Positions 50,227-58,462 are shown, counted from the first letter of the stretch. The stretch is 64,000 bases of DNA from JANNMJ01 sp031425525 (GCA_031425525.1 JANPJM010000048.1:13803-77802), one strand, 5' to 3'. The notes: a model not told the origin generated them from the letters alone. Numbers and translations are program-made.

Positions 50227-50826
50227 AGACTTCTTAAACCGCAAGGTATTGAGCAACTGCACCGCATCGGCGCGAATGAACTCGATGACGGGCCGCAGCG
50301 AATCGTTGGCGACGGCCGTGCGGAAATACAGCGCCCCGCGCAGGAAATGGTGCGTGGAGTCGGTGACGTAAAATTGAAACTGACTCGGCACCTCGCCGCT
50401 CAGATCGAACACATCGGCAGTGAGCCCGGCGGGGGTGGTGAGCAGCTTTTCCTGAATACCGCTCGCCTTCACTTCGTGCTTGCTCGTGAGCTTGCGCGCA
50501 TCTGCGATGAGCGCTTGCAGCTTGCCGGGCTGCGGGGGCAAATCCTCGTAGGTGAGTTGAATGCTGGCGCCGAAACGTGGGTAATACAGGTTGATCCAAT
50601 GCGGCTCGTTTACGGCGAACCGCGACGAATCGCGCAGTTCTTTCGCGTACGCCGACACCTCGAAGGTGTACGGATGGGCGCCGCGCAACGGCCGGTACGC
50701 GGGGCGCGGCAAGTCGATGCGATTCCAGCCGCGCGGCCGGGGCGTATAGTCGGGCGTGCAGCCGAAACCCGTCAGCAGCGCCGCTACGCAAACTCCTATC
50801 ACCGCACGAAAAGCAGAAATACCCAT
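50224..50826 (-). CDS. gldD: Gliding motility lipoprotein GldD
   Basis: The 200-residue protein has a lipoprotein signal ending at Cys23 (L-T-G-F-G-C) and then the GldD pattern: Y-T-P-R-P-R-G-W-N-R-I-D-L-P, H-P-Y-T-F-E-V-S-x-Y-A, W-I-N-L-Y-Y-P-R-F-x-A-x-I-Q-L-T-Y and F-Y-V-T-D-S-T-H-H-F-L-R-G-A-L-Y-F. GldD is an envelope lipoprotein required for gliding and the T9SS-linked motor. In F. johnsoniae the order is ssb-gldE-gldD; here ssb is upstream but gldE is missing from the 133-base gap, which holds a promoter instead. Confidence 0.92.
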   Translation of the reverse strand: MGISAFRAVIGVCVAALLTGFGCTPDYTPRPRGWNRIDLPRPAYRPLRGAHPYTFEVSAYAKELRDSSRFAVNEPHWINLYYPRFGASIQLTYEDLPPQPGKLQALIADARKLTSKHEVKASGIQEKLLTTPAGLTADVFDLSGEVPSQFQFYVTDSTHHFLRGALYFRTAVANDSLRPVIEFIRADAVQLLNTLRFKKS

Positions 50827-50883
50827 TCAAACAGCAAGCAAGGGCCAAAAACAACGCTCCAGGGCGCAGGCTCCGGGCGGCAC

Positions 50884-50891
50884 CAAAAGTA
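50884..50891 (-). promoter_or_regulatory. -7 element (TACTTTTG) of gldD
   Basis: An exact TAnnTTTG match on the minus strand, 58 bases before the gldD start, inside a cgggcgg/ccgcccg hairpin. No good -33 box is seen. It suggests that gldD has its own promoter and does not depend on ssb. Confidence 0.45.
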
Positions 50892-50959
50892 CCGCCCGGC
50901 CCGCGTCCCGGAGCGTACCGGAGAAGCAGAAAAAAGGCTGATGCCGTCAGCCGATCCGG

Positions 50960-51385
50960 CTAGAAGGGCAGCGCGTCGGGTTCGGGCTGCTGCGCGTACG
51001 TCTGCGGCGCGGCGGCAGCCGGAGCTGCCTCCTCGGCCGAAGTGGCAGGCTTGGCGCCCAGCAAGCTCAATTGGTCGATGTGAATTTCGGTGACATACCG
51101 CGTGATATTCTCTTTATCGACGTACTGCCGCGAGCGCAGTTGACCTTCGATATACACCGGGCTGCCTTTGTGCAGATATTTCATGATGACGCCGGTATTG
51201 AGGCCATCTTTCCAGCTCACCACGTTGTGCCACTCGGTATGCTCGCCGCGATTGTTGTCTTTATCGCGGTAGGTTTCCGTGGTGGCCAGCGTGAAACCCG
51301 CTTTGGAACGACCACCTTCGAGATGACGAATCTCCGGGTCTTTGCCGAGGTGGCCGATCAGAATGACTTTGTTGACGCCTTGCAT
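50960..51385 (-). CDS. ssb: Single-stranded DNA-binding protein
   Basis: The ATG at 51385 (M-Q-G-V-N-K-V-I-L-I-G-H-L-G-K-D-P-E-I) gives a 141-residue SSB; the frame is open 9 codons further. The OB fold spans about residues 1-107, with the E-W-H-N-V-V-S-W and Y-I-E-G-Q-L-R-S-R-Q-Y strands. An Ala/Pro-rich linker leads to the tail E-P-D-A-L-P-F, a variant of the usual acidic D-D-x-P-F tip that recruits repair proteins such as RecG, whose gene lies two genes downstream. Confidence 0.95.
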   Translation of the reverse strand: MQGVNKVILIGHLGKDPEIRHLEGGRSKAGFTLATTETYRDKDNNRGEHTEWHNVVSWKDGLNTGVIMKYLHKGSPVYIEGQLRSRQYVDKENITRYVTEIHIDQLSLLGAKPATSAEEAAPAAAAPQTYAQQPEPDALPF

Positions 51386-51624
51386 GGGTAACAGGGGGGG
51401 TGAGGTAAACAATGATTTTGGAAGTATTTCCGACCCTTAATACCCGAAGGGGTCAAATTATTAATCGCTTTAACGAATATTTTTTGTAGCAATCTACAAA
51501 AACCGCTTTTGCAGCGCGCTGAGGCCGAAAAAAATTTCACCACCTTTGTGCTACCTACACGCAGCCAGCGGCAGAAAGCGGCGCATTCTGCCCACCTCCT
51601 GCCGCGCCGCCGCGACCTTTCTTG

Positions 51625-52185
51625 ATGAAATACCTTGTAGCCGGCCTCGGCAATATCGGCCCCGAATACGACCGCACGCGCCATAACATCGGGTTCATGG
51701 TACTCGACTTTCTGGCCCGCCAGCACGGCGGCGCGTTTGAGACGAGCCGCCACGCATTTGCGACCGAAATCAGCGTCAAAGGCCGCAAATACGTGCTTAT
51801 CAAACCGACGACGTATATGAACCTGAGCGGCAAAGCCGTGCAGCACCACCTGACCGCCAACAAGATACCCGTCGAGAACCTGCTTGTCGTGACCGACGAT
51901 CTGGCGCTGCCCTACGGTAAGTTACGGCTCAAAGGCCAAGGCTCGGCGGGCGGCCACAACGGGCTCAAACACATTCAGGAAACCCTCGAGACGGCCAATT
52001 ACGCGCGTCTGCGGTTCGGCGTCGGCAGCGAGTTTGGGCGCGGTAAGCAGGTTGATTATGTGCTGAGTCCGTTTTCGGCGGATGAGCAGATCGACCTCTC
52101 CACGCACATCGAGCGCGCCGCAGAGATTGCGCTCGCCTTTGGTACGCTCGGGTTGGAGCGCACGATGAATTTTTACAATAAGTGA
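51625..52185 (+). CDS. pth: Peptidyl-tRNA hydrolase
   Basis: The 186-residue enzyme starts M-K-Y-L-V-A-G-L-G-N-I-G. Asn10, catalytic His20 (R-H-N-I-G-F), Asn68 (T-Y-M-N-L-S-G), the Asp of V-V-T-D-D-L-A-L and the G-S-A-G-G-H-N-G-L motif are all present. It frees tRNAs from peptidyl-tRNAs that drop off ribosomes. A CACCTTTG (51541-51548), one base off the -7 consensus, lies 77 bases upstream. A TTG directly before the ATG is not needed as a start. Confidence 0.96.
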   Translation: MKYLVAGLGNIGPEYDRTRHNIGFMVLDFLARQHGGAFETSRHAFATEISVKGRKYVLIKPTTYMNLSGKAVQHHLTANKIPVENLLVVTDDLALPYGKLRLKGQGSAGGHNGLKHIQETLETANYARLRFGVGSEFGRGKQVDYVLSPFSADEQIDLSTHIERAAEIALAFGTLGLERTMNFYNK

Positions 52186-52190
52186 GTTAT

Positions 52191-52245
52191 CGCCGGCACC
52201 GTCCCGGTGCCGGAGTTGATTACCGGCACCGTCCCGGTGCCGGCG
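52191..52245. repeat. Two tandem palindromes CCGGCACCG...CGGTGCCGG (family C)
   Basis: A 21-base palindrome (ccggcaccg tcc cggtgccgg) occurs twice, at 52193-52213 and 52223-52243, 9 bases apart. Either unit can fold alone, or the two can pair with each other because they are identical. It lies in the convergent gap between pth and metG, starting 8 bases after the pth stop codon, and probably ends both transcripts. Confidence 0.8.
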
Positions 52246-52272
52246 ACGCCGCTCTGTGACGCCCTAGGCGCT

Positions 52273-54384
52273 CTACGCTACTTTACTACCAGGCCGCACC
52301 GCTGCATCGGGTGCCATCAACGATAGCTTACCCGTGGCGTCTTCGGCGAGCAGCAGCATTCCCTGCGACTCGATGCCTTTGATTTTGCGCGGCGCCAGGT
52401 TGGCGAGCACCAGCACCGAACGGCCCACGAGCGCCGCCGGGTCGGGGTAATGCTCGGCGATGCCGCTCACGATGGTGCGCGGCTCCGGCTGACCCAAATC
52501 GATGCTGAACTTGAGGAGTTTGGCGGTTTTCGGCACTTTCTCGGCGGCCCGCACGATACCCACGCGCAAATCCATCGCCTCGAATTGCTCGAAGGTAGCG
52601 TTGGGTTTGGCGAGCTGCTCGGCAGCGTTTTGGTCAGCGGCGGCGGCAACTTGTTCCAGTTCGTTGGCTTTTTTGGTATCGAGCAGCTTTTGCACCTGCG
52701 CGGCAATCACGTCGTCGTCGATCTTGGCGAAAAGCACTTCGGGCGTACCCAGCGCGTGGCCGGCGGGCAGGCGGTCGGGCTGCCCGGCCAGTGCCCAGTT
52801 GTTGGGCTCACCGGTGGGTAGGCCGAGCATCGTGAGCAGCCGCGTGCTGGTTTGCGGCATAAACGGCTCCATCAGCACGGCCAGCGTGGCGGCAAGCTGC
52901 ACGCTCAGGTTGAGGATGGTGGGCACGCGCGCCGGATCGGTTTTGGCGAGTTTCCAGGGCTCGGTTTCGGCCAGGTATTTATTGCCCGCGCGGCTCAGGT
53001 TCATCAATTCGGCGAGGGCGTCGCGGAAACGGAAAGTCGCGATCCGCTCGCCGACGCGGCCGGAGGCGGCGGCTAATTCGGCCATCAGGGCTTCATCAAT
53101 CGGCAATAATTCGCCCCGCGCGGGCACGTTGCCGTCGAATGATTTCCGCGTCAGCAGCAGCGCCCGATTAATGAAATTACCGAGGTTATCGGCCAGCTCG
53201 GAGTTGTTACGCGCCTGAAAATCTTTCCAGGTGAAATCGTTGTCCTTCGTTTCGGGGGCGTTGGCGCAGAGGGCGTACCGCAGCACATCGGCTTTGCCCG
53301 GAAACTCCAGCAAATACTCGTGCAGCCAGACGGCCCAATTGCGCGAGGTGCTGATCTTATCGCCTTCCAGGTTCAAAAACTCGTTGGCGGGCACGTTATC
53401 CGGCAGAATATACGAGCCTTCGGCGAGGAGCATTCCAGGGAAAATCAGGCAATGAAAAACGATATTATCCTTGCCGATGAAATGCACCAGCTTGGTGTCG
53501 GCCGATTTCCAGTACGGCGTCCAGTCTTTACCCACGCGCGCCGCCCATTCCTGCGTGAACGTGATGTAGCCGATGGGCGCATCGAACCACACATACAGCA
53601 CTTTGCCCTCGGTACCGGCAATGGGCACGCGCACGCCCCAATCGAGGTCGCGGGTCATCGCGCGGGGGCGCAAACCCTCTTTCAACCACGAGCGCACCTG
53701 GCCGGTGACGTTCGATTTCCACTCCGGGTGGGCGTTGATGAACGTTTCGAGGCGCGGTTGCAGCCGGTCGAGCGGTAAATACCAGTTGGTGGTGGGCCGC
53801 AGCACCGGCGCCGCGCCGCTGAGCATCGAGCGCGGATTGATGAGTTCGGTCGGCGAGAGCGCCGAACCGCAGCGCTCGCACTGGTCGCCGTAGGCATTCT
53901 CGTTGGCGCACACCGGACAGGTGCCGACGATGTAGCGGTCGGCGAGAAATTGCTGCGCCGTTTCATCGAAATATTGCTCCGACGTTTCTTCGATGAATTG
54001 ATTCGTATCGTACAGCTTCCGAAAAAACTCCTGCGAAACGGCGTGGTGGTGCGCCGAAGACGTGCGCGAATAAATATCGAACGACACCCCGAAATCGATA
54101 AACGACTGATTAATCAGCCCGTAATATTTATCGACGACGGCCTGCGGCGTGGTGCCTTCTTTCTTGGCTTTGATCGTGATCGGCACGCCGTGTTCGTCGG
54201 TGCCGCTGATGAAGGCCACGTCGGCGCCGGTCGCGCGGAGGTAGCGGGCGTAGATGTCGGCGGGGAGGTAACAGCCCGCCAAGTGCCCGATATGGATCGG
54301 GCCGTTGGCGTAAATCAGGGCCGCCGTAATGGTGTAGCGTTGGGGCGCGGCGCCGGCAGCGGCAGCAGGAGTTTCAGGAGTCAT
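52273..54384 (-). CDS. metG: Methionyl-tRNA synthetase
   Basis: The ATG at 54384 (M-T-P-E-T-P) gives 703 residues; 42 further upstream codons are open but contain the promoter. The H-I-G-H motif is at residues 31-34, the zinc knuckle has C-P-V-C ... C-E-R-C, the KMSKS loop reads K-I-S-T-S, and the anticodon-binding helical domain follows. A C-terminal EMAP/Trbp111-type tRNA-binding domain (F-E-A-M-D-L-R-V-G-I-V to S-Q-G-M-L-L-L-A) spans about 595-703 and dimerises. It charges tRNA-Met for initiation and elongation. Confidence 0.96.
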   Translation of the reverse strand: MTPETPAAAAGAAPQRYTITAALIYANGPIHIGHLAGCYLPADIYARYLRATGADVAFISGTDEHGVPITIKAKKEGTTPQAVVDKYYGLINQSFIDFGVSFDIYSRTSSAHHHAVSQEFFRKLYDTNQFIEETSEQYFDETAQQFLADRYIVGTCPVCANENAYGDQCERCGSALSPTELINPRSMLSGAAPVLRPTTNWYLPLDRLQPRLETFINAHPEWKSNVTGQVRSWLKEGLRPRAMTRDLDWGVRVPIAGTEGKVLYVWFDAPIGYITFTQEWAARVGKDWTPYWKSADTKLVHFIGKDNIVFHCLIFPGMLLAEGSYILPDNVPANEFLNLEGDKISTSRNWAVWLHEYLLEFPGKADVLRYALCANAPETKDNDFTWKDFQARNNSELADNLGNFINRALLLTRKSFDGNVPARGELLPIDEALMAELAAASGRVGERIATFRFRDALAELMNLSRAGNKYLAETEPWKLAKTDPARVPTILNLSVQLAATLAVLMEPFMPQTSTRLLTMLGLPTGEPNNWALAGQPDRLPAGHALGTPEVLFAKIDDDVIAAQVQKLLDTKKANELEQVAAAADQNAAEQLAKPNATFEQFEAMDLRVGIVRAAEKVPKTAKLLKFSIDLGQPEPRTIVSGIAEHYPDPAALVGRSVLVLANLAPRKIKGIESQGMLLLAEDATGKLSLMAPDAAVRPGSKVA

Positions 54385-54440
54385 TCGGGGCAGAATTTCG
54401 GAGTGCGGCGGTCGGGGGGAGCCAGTGGGCCGCCGCCCGG

Positions 54441-54469
54441 CAAAGATACCGAGGGGCGGGGCGGGCAAA
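54441..54469 (-). promoter_or_regulatory. Promoter of metG
   Basis: On the minus strand TTTG (54466-54469) is followed after 17 bases by TATCTTTG (54441-54448). Both boxes match the Bacteroidota consensus exactly, at slightly short spacing, which makes this one of the two best promoters in the window. The start would lie about 50 bases before the ATG. Confidence 0.7.
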
Positions 54470-54543
54470 ACAGCGGTAACGGATGGGGTTTCCCGCCCAC
54501 GCCTCGCCATCAGGGCGAACGATGCCCAAATTCAGCGCCTCAC

Positions 54544-54987
54544 TCAGCGCCCCGCCGACGGCGGCGCACACGTCGGCGGTTCGTCGAAGGTCTGGGCGAC
54601 GGACGCGCCGACCTCGCTCAAATAATGCTGCCGGACGCGCCCGACGGCATCGTGTTCCTGCCCCCACACGAAAAGTTGTTGGAGGATGGGAATCAGCGAA
54701 GTAGCGAGCGGCCGGAGCGTGTACTCGACCCGGAGCGGCACCTCGGCAAAGGCTTGCCGCGTCACGAAACCGTCGCGTTCCAGTTCGCGGAGCTGAGTGG
54801 TGAGCATTTTTTCGGCGATGCCCGGAATGTGGCGCCGCAGCTCGCCGAACCGCCCGATACCGGCGTGGATATGCCACAGAATGACCAGCTTCCAGCGCCC
54901 GTGCAGCAGCACCATCGAGCTGGTAAGCGGGCAATTCGAAATCAATTCCTGCTGATTGCGGGCATTGGCGGAAGTTAACTTTCTCAC
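54544..54987 (-). CDS. HxlR-family winged-helix regulator
   Basis: The 147-residue protein has the HxlR fold: N-C-P-L-T-S-S-M-V-L-L-H-G-R-W-K-L-V-I-L-W near the start, R-F-G-E-L-R-R-H-I-P-G-I-A-E-K-M-L-T-T-Q-L-R-E-L as the recognition region and V-E-Y-T-L-R-P-L-A at the wing. The single Cys19 sits where redox- or quinone-sensing HxlR proteins carry their sensor cysteine. It is divergent from an SDR gene and an Ohr/OsmC gene, and probably controls them. A CACCTTTG on the minus strand (55130-55137) is a possible -7. Confidence 0.9.
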   Translation of the reverse strand: MRKLTSANARNQQELISNCPLTSSMVLLHGRWKLVILWHIHAGIGRFGELRRHIPGIAEKMLTTQLRELERDGFVTRQAFAEVPLRVEYTLRPLATSLIPILQQLFVWGQEHDAVGRVRQHYLSEVGASVAQTFDEPPTCAPPSAGR

Positions 54988-55231
54988 GATCAGGATACGG
55001 GGGAATTGGTAAGTAGCCTACAATTGGGTAAGTGGTTGTTTTACAGAACACAACACCGGGACTTTTGTCGGGTCGAACGGGTGGTGGCCCCACCTGACCG
55101 GCCGTTTCGGGTGCGGGTTCCAACCGCTACAAAGGTGCGCATCGCTCGCGTGAAGCCCACTTTTTTAGCGGAAAAGAAATGCGCCCGGTGCTGGGTTCGA
55201 TTGGTGTTCACTTCTTCCATTTCATAGGTCG

Positions 55232-55957
55232 ATGTCCGATCAACAGTTTACCAATCAACATATTGTGGTGGTGGGCGGCAGCTCCGGTATGGGGCTGGCC
55301 GTGGCGCAGGGCGCGCACCGCGCCGGTGCCCGCGTAACGGTCACGAGCCGCAGCGCCGACCGTGCCCGCGCCGCCGCGCTCGCCATCGGGCCGGAGGTGC
55401 AAAGCGCCGCCCTCGATGTCAACGACGGCGCGCAGGTCGAGGCGTTTTTTGCGGGCATTGCCGCGCCCGATCACGTGTACGTCGCGGCGGGCAGCACCAA
55501 GCTGCTTAACCTGCTCGAAGGCGACCTTGAAGCGCAGTTTCAGCCCCTCAACGAGCGCATACTGGGCAGTGTGCGCGTAGCGCGGGCGGCGGCGCTGCGG
55601 CTCCGGGCGGGCGGGTCGGTTACGTTCACGGGTGGCATTTCCACCGACCGGCCGGTGCGCAGCGCGTGGGTATCGGGCGTGGGCACGGCGGCGGCCGAGC
55701 AACTGGCCCGCGTGTTGGCGCTGGAGCTGGCACCGCTGCGGTTCAACGCCGTGTCGCCGGGGTACACCGACACGCCGATGTGGGATGTGGTGCTGGGCGA
55801 CAACAAAACCGCCGTCCTCGACGGCGTAGCCGCCACGCTGCCCGTGCGCCGCATCGCCACGGCCGACGAAGTAGCCGACGCCGTGCTTTTCCTGATGCGT
55901 AACGGCTCGATTACCGGCGAAGTGCTGCACATCGACGGCGGCGGGCGCCTGATCTAG
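55232..55957 (+). CDS. SDR-family protein lacking the usual Tyr-x3-Lys
   Basis: The 241-residue protein is a short-chain dehydrogenase by fold: V-V-G-G-S-S-G-M-G-L-A for the dinucleotide, D-V-N-D near residue 70, V-A-A-G-S, and F-N-A-V-S-P-G-Y-T-D-T-P-M-W. Where active SDRs have Y-x3-K, this one reads W-V-S-G-V-G-T-A-A-A-E with neither residue, although T-G-G-I-S keeps a serine region. It may use another mechanism, act as a sensor or be inactive as a classical reductase. It follows HxlR divergently and precedes ohr by 32 bases, probably as one operon. Confidence 0.88.
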   Translation: MSDQQFTNQHIVVVGGSSGMGLAVAQGAHRAGARVTVTSRSADRARAAALAIGPEVQSAALDVNDGAQVEAFFAGIAAPDHVYVAAGSTKLLNLLEGDLEAQFQPLNERILGSVRVARAAALRLRAGGSVTFTGGISTDRPVRSAWVSGVGTAAAEQLARVLALELAPLRFNAVSPGYTDTPMWDVVLGDNKTAVLDGVAATLPVRRIATADEVADAVLFLMRNGSITGEVLHIDGGGRLI

Positions 55958-55989
55958 TCACAATTTCCAACACCTTCATTTTCATTTCC

Positions 55990-56436
55990 ATGGCAACTGC
56001 CGAAACGAAAGACCTGTACATCGCCCGCGTGACCACGCGCGGCGGGCGCAACGGCCACGCGCAATCGTCGGACAACCTCTTGGATGTCGATTTGGCTTTC
56101 CCGAAAGAACTCGGCGGCACCGGCAACGCCACCAATCCAGAGCAATTATTCGCTGCCGGTTTTTCGGCGTGCTTCGGCCAAACGCTCGGCGTGCTGGCGG
56201 CCCAGCAAAAACTTTCGCTCGATGTAAAAAACGTGACCGTCACGGCCGCCGTGCATCTGCTGGTACGGGAGGTAGGCTATTGGCTGGCCGCTGAACTGGA
56301 AGTCAGCTTGCCGGGCCTCGATAGCGCCGCCGCTGAAGCCTTGTTGGAGGACGCCAAGCTGTGGTGCGCCTACACCAACTCGACGCGCGGCAATGTGGAG
56401 GTGACGTACCGGCTGGTGCAGCTCGATTTGCGTTAG
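55990..56436 (+). CDS. ohr: Organic hydroperoxide resistance protein (Ohr/OsmC family)
   Basis: The 148-residue protein has both reactive cysteines, Cys61 (F-S-A-C-F) and Cys126 (L-W-C-A-Y-T-N-S-T-R-G-N), with the E-Q-L-F-A-A-G motif. Ohr enzymes reduce fatty-acid and aryl hydroperoxides with dihydrolipoyl thiols. No OhrR gene is present; the HxlR regulator two genes away is the likeliest controller. A strong terminator follows, closing the SDR-ohr unit. Confidence 0.92.
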   Translation: MATAETKDLYIARVTTRGGRNGHAQSSDNLLDVDLAFPKELGGTGNATNPEQLFAAGFSACFGQTLGVLAAQQKLSLDVKNVTVTAAVHLLVREVGYWLAAELEVSLPGLDSAAAEALLEDAKLWCAYTNSTRGNVEVTYRLVQLDLR

Positions 56437-56472
56437 GCCAGCTATAAGGGTTTGGGCAGATCGGGAAATAAA

Positions 56473-56513
56473 CCCGGCCCGGTGAGCGTGTTGCTTGCCG
56501 GGCCGGGCTTTTT
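56473..56513 (+). terminator. Intrinsic terminator after ohr
   Basis: A 10-bp stem (cccggcccgg/ccgggccggg) with a 15-base loop is followed by CTTTTT. Its sequence closely resembles the terminator at 58463-58508. Confidence 0.88.
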
Positions 56514-56599
56514 ATGGCGCGGTGGTGATGGGTGGGTTATCAGCCGGCAAACTCGGCATCAAGCGGCGGGCGGGCCTACTAATCAGCCGCCGTTCAACT

Positions 56600-57280
56600 A
56601 TGCGTGTTCGTCGCCCACGCTTCCGCCGATTGCTGACCGCTGTCGCCCTGGTGCCGGTGCTGTTGCTGACGGGCACGCTGATCCCGCGCAACACTGATTT
56701 CCGGTCGGCGGCGGGCGGTATTCCGGTGTACGTCACGTCCAACGGGTTCCACACCGACCTGGTGCTACCCGTGCGCGAGCCCGTTACGGGTACCGATTGG
56801 CTCGCCGCGCTGCCCGCCGATTCGGTGTGGCGCACCCGATTCGGGGCCTATACCTACGTGGCGTTTGGGTGGGGCAGCGAAGGGTTCTACCTCGACTCGT
56901 ACGGCGGCCGCCTGCCCCGCACCGGTACCGTGCTACGGGCGCTGGTGCCCGGCCCCACGCTGATGCACGTCGATTTTTATCGCCGCCCGCCCGCCGAAGG
57001 GCCGCGCGTGGCACGGGTACTCGTGACACCGGCGCAGTACCGCGCGCTCCGGGAGCACGTCCGGGCCGCGTTCGCGCCCGACACCGCCGGGCGCTGGGTG
57101 CCGCGCAACGCAGCCGGCTACACATCCGAAGACTTCTTCTTCCGCGCCAGCGGCTCCTACCACGCCCTACGCACCTGCAACGACTGGACGAACCAGGGCC
57201 TGAAGTACGCCGGCATCCGGGCAGCCCTCAAAGCACCGCTCGCGGCGTCGGTGTTATATCAGGTGCGGCAGGCGCGGTAA
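56600..57280 (+). CDS. DUF2459 / TIGR02117-type protein
   Basis: The ATG at 56600 gives 226 residues with an N-terminal hydrophobic segment (L-L-T-A-V-A-L-V-P-V-L-L-L-T-G). Conserved features are V-T-S-N-G-F-H-T-D-L-V-L-P, F-G-W-G-S-E-G-F-Y-L-D-S and C-N-D-W-T-N-Q-G-L-K-Y-A-G-I. The His-Asp, Cys-Asn and Asn residues resemble a peptidase-like active site, but the biochemical role of the family is not known. It is probably periplasmic and membrane-anchored. It lies alone after the ohr terminator. Confidence 0.82.
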   Translation: MRVRRPRFRRLLTAVALVPVLLLTGTLIPRNTDFRSAAGGIPVYVTSNGFHTDLVLPVREPVTGTDWLAALPADSVWRTRFGAYTYVAFGWGSEGFYLDSYGGRLPRTGTVLRALVPGPTLMHVDFYRRPPAEGPRVARVLVTPAQYRALREHVRAAFAPDTAGRWVPRNAAGYTSEDFFFRASGSYHALRTCNDWTNQGLKYAGIRAALKAPLAASVLYQVRQAR

Positions 57281-57688
57281 GCCAGAGGCGAGCAGACGCC
57301 GGATGACGACGCCGAGCCACCGGCGTAAAGCGACTGCGGTCATGACGGTCGTTCGAGGCATCATGACAGCCGCTTGAAGCTTCATGACAAGCATGCAAGG
57401 CGCCATGACGGTCGTTCGAGGCTCCTGACTACGGGCTTAAAGCGCTTGGGTGGACGTTCGAGCCGTCAGGCCACCCTATCAAGCCGTCGGGCAGCGCCTT
57501 CAAGGTTTCCGACGGCCGATTCGAGGCTTCTGACGGGGTTTTCGGGGGGCGTGGGGGCGAGGGCAGCGCCCGGTACCGCGACCTGCGCGGCGCGCGGTGC
57601 AGAACACCTAAAAACGTAGTAGCTTGCAGCCGCTCTGCTACTTCCTGGACGCCGACTTACACCACCATTTACCCCCCCAATAGCCCCC
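57281..57688. other. 408-base gap occupied by a 21-bp tandem array
   Basis: No gene is called. About half of the gap is the array at 57340-57549. The rest holds no terminator or clear promoter for the gene at 57689. The array is open in short stretches on both strands but has in-frame stops in its first units. Confidence 0.6.
57340..57549. repeat. Degenerate tandem array, ten units of exactly 21 bp
   Basis: Ten consecutive 21-base units can be laid out with no change of period. Units 1, 2 and 4 read close to tcatgacggtcgttcgaggc(t), while units 5-10 have tctgacgg and an extra base before ttcgagg, so the two subtypes keep the same length by compensating indels. Unit 9, for example, reads tccgacggccgattcgaggct. 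The period equals seven codons. Read in one plus frame, the later units give F-E-A-S-D-G-like heptapeptides, and on the minus strand S-L-E-x-A-V-x heptads. Confidence 0.85.
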
Positions 57689-58435
57689 ATGGCAAGTTCT
57701 AATAATTTACCGGAGCGGGAGTTTACCTGCCGTCTCGAAGAAGTTGGCCCGGTAGCCAGCCTTTCCCTCGCGCTGTACAAAAAATACCGCGATGATTTTA
57801 CGGACGTTTCGCCCGATTTCGACGACGCCTTTGAGCTCGGCTTCGGCCAGAAACAGCTGAAATTCGAGCAGCTGGTGCCCAGCCGCCAGCGCCTCATGAC
57901 GGCCGCCGAAGAGACGCGCCGCCTCAACGCCGCCGCCAAGGCGCTGCGCCAGCCGCTCAACGTGCTCGATATCCAGATCGGCAAGGCCGCGAAGCTGAAA
58001 ACCCTGACCGTGGCCGCGGCGGATATGGGCCTCCGCCCGGTGCGCGCCGCCATCAGCAACCGCAACATCGAAGGGCTCGACCAAGCGCTCGGCGAACTGA
58101 TCGGCCTCGTCGAAACCAACCAGAAGGCCCTCACTGACCGCGGTATGAAAGCCCAGGCCCTCGCCGACCTCCGCACCGCCCGCCAGGGCCTCGGCCTGAG
58201 CAACACCACGCAGGACCTCAACCGCCTCGGCAGCGTGGAGCTGACGGCCGAGAACATCCGAGCCGCCAACGCCCTGTGGGAAGACGTCGCCGAAATCCTG
58301 CGCACCGGCCGGCTGCTCTACAAGGAGACGAACAAGAAGCGCGCGCAAAGCTTCACGCTGGCCCGTCTGCTCAAGCTGATGCGCGCCGCCAACAAAGGCG
58401 AGCAGGGGCCGGAGGATGGCGAGCAGCCAGCGTAA
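57689..58435 (+). CDS. Helical hypothetical protein
   Basis: The 248-residue product is predicted largely helical (R-L-M-T-A-A-E-E-T-R-R-L-N-A-A-A-K-A-L, Q-A-L-G-E-L-I-G-L-V-E-T-N-Q-K-A-L), with no signal peptide, membrane segment or known motif. I recall similar uncharacterised helical proteins in other Bacteroidota but cannot name a family. Codon use is typical of the window. The 21-bp heptad-coding array lies just upstream and a terminator follows. Confidence 0.7.
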   Translation: MASSNNLPEREFTCRLEEVGPVASLSLALYKKYRDDFTDVSPDFDDAFELGFGQKQLKFEQLVPSRQRLMTAAEETRRLNAAAKALRQPLNVLDIQIGKAAKLKTLTVAAADMGLRPVRAAISNRNIEGLDQALGELIGLVETNQKALTDRGMKAQALADLRTARQGLGLSNTTQDLNRLGSVELTAENIRAANALWEDVAEILRTGRLLYKETNKKRAQSFTLARLLKLMRAANKGEQGPEDGEQPA

Positions 58436-58462
58436 GCCGGCTGCGGCTTAATTGTAAACGGG

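Noticed and set aside
57340..57549. CRISPR array
   Set aside because: Units are contiguous 21-mers without spacers, and no cas gene is nearby.
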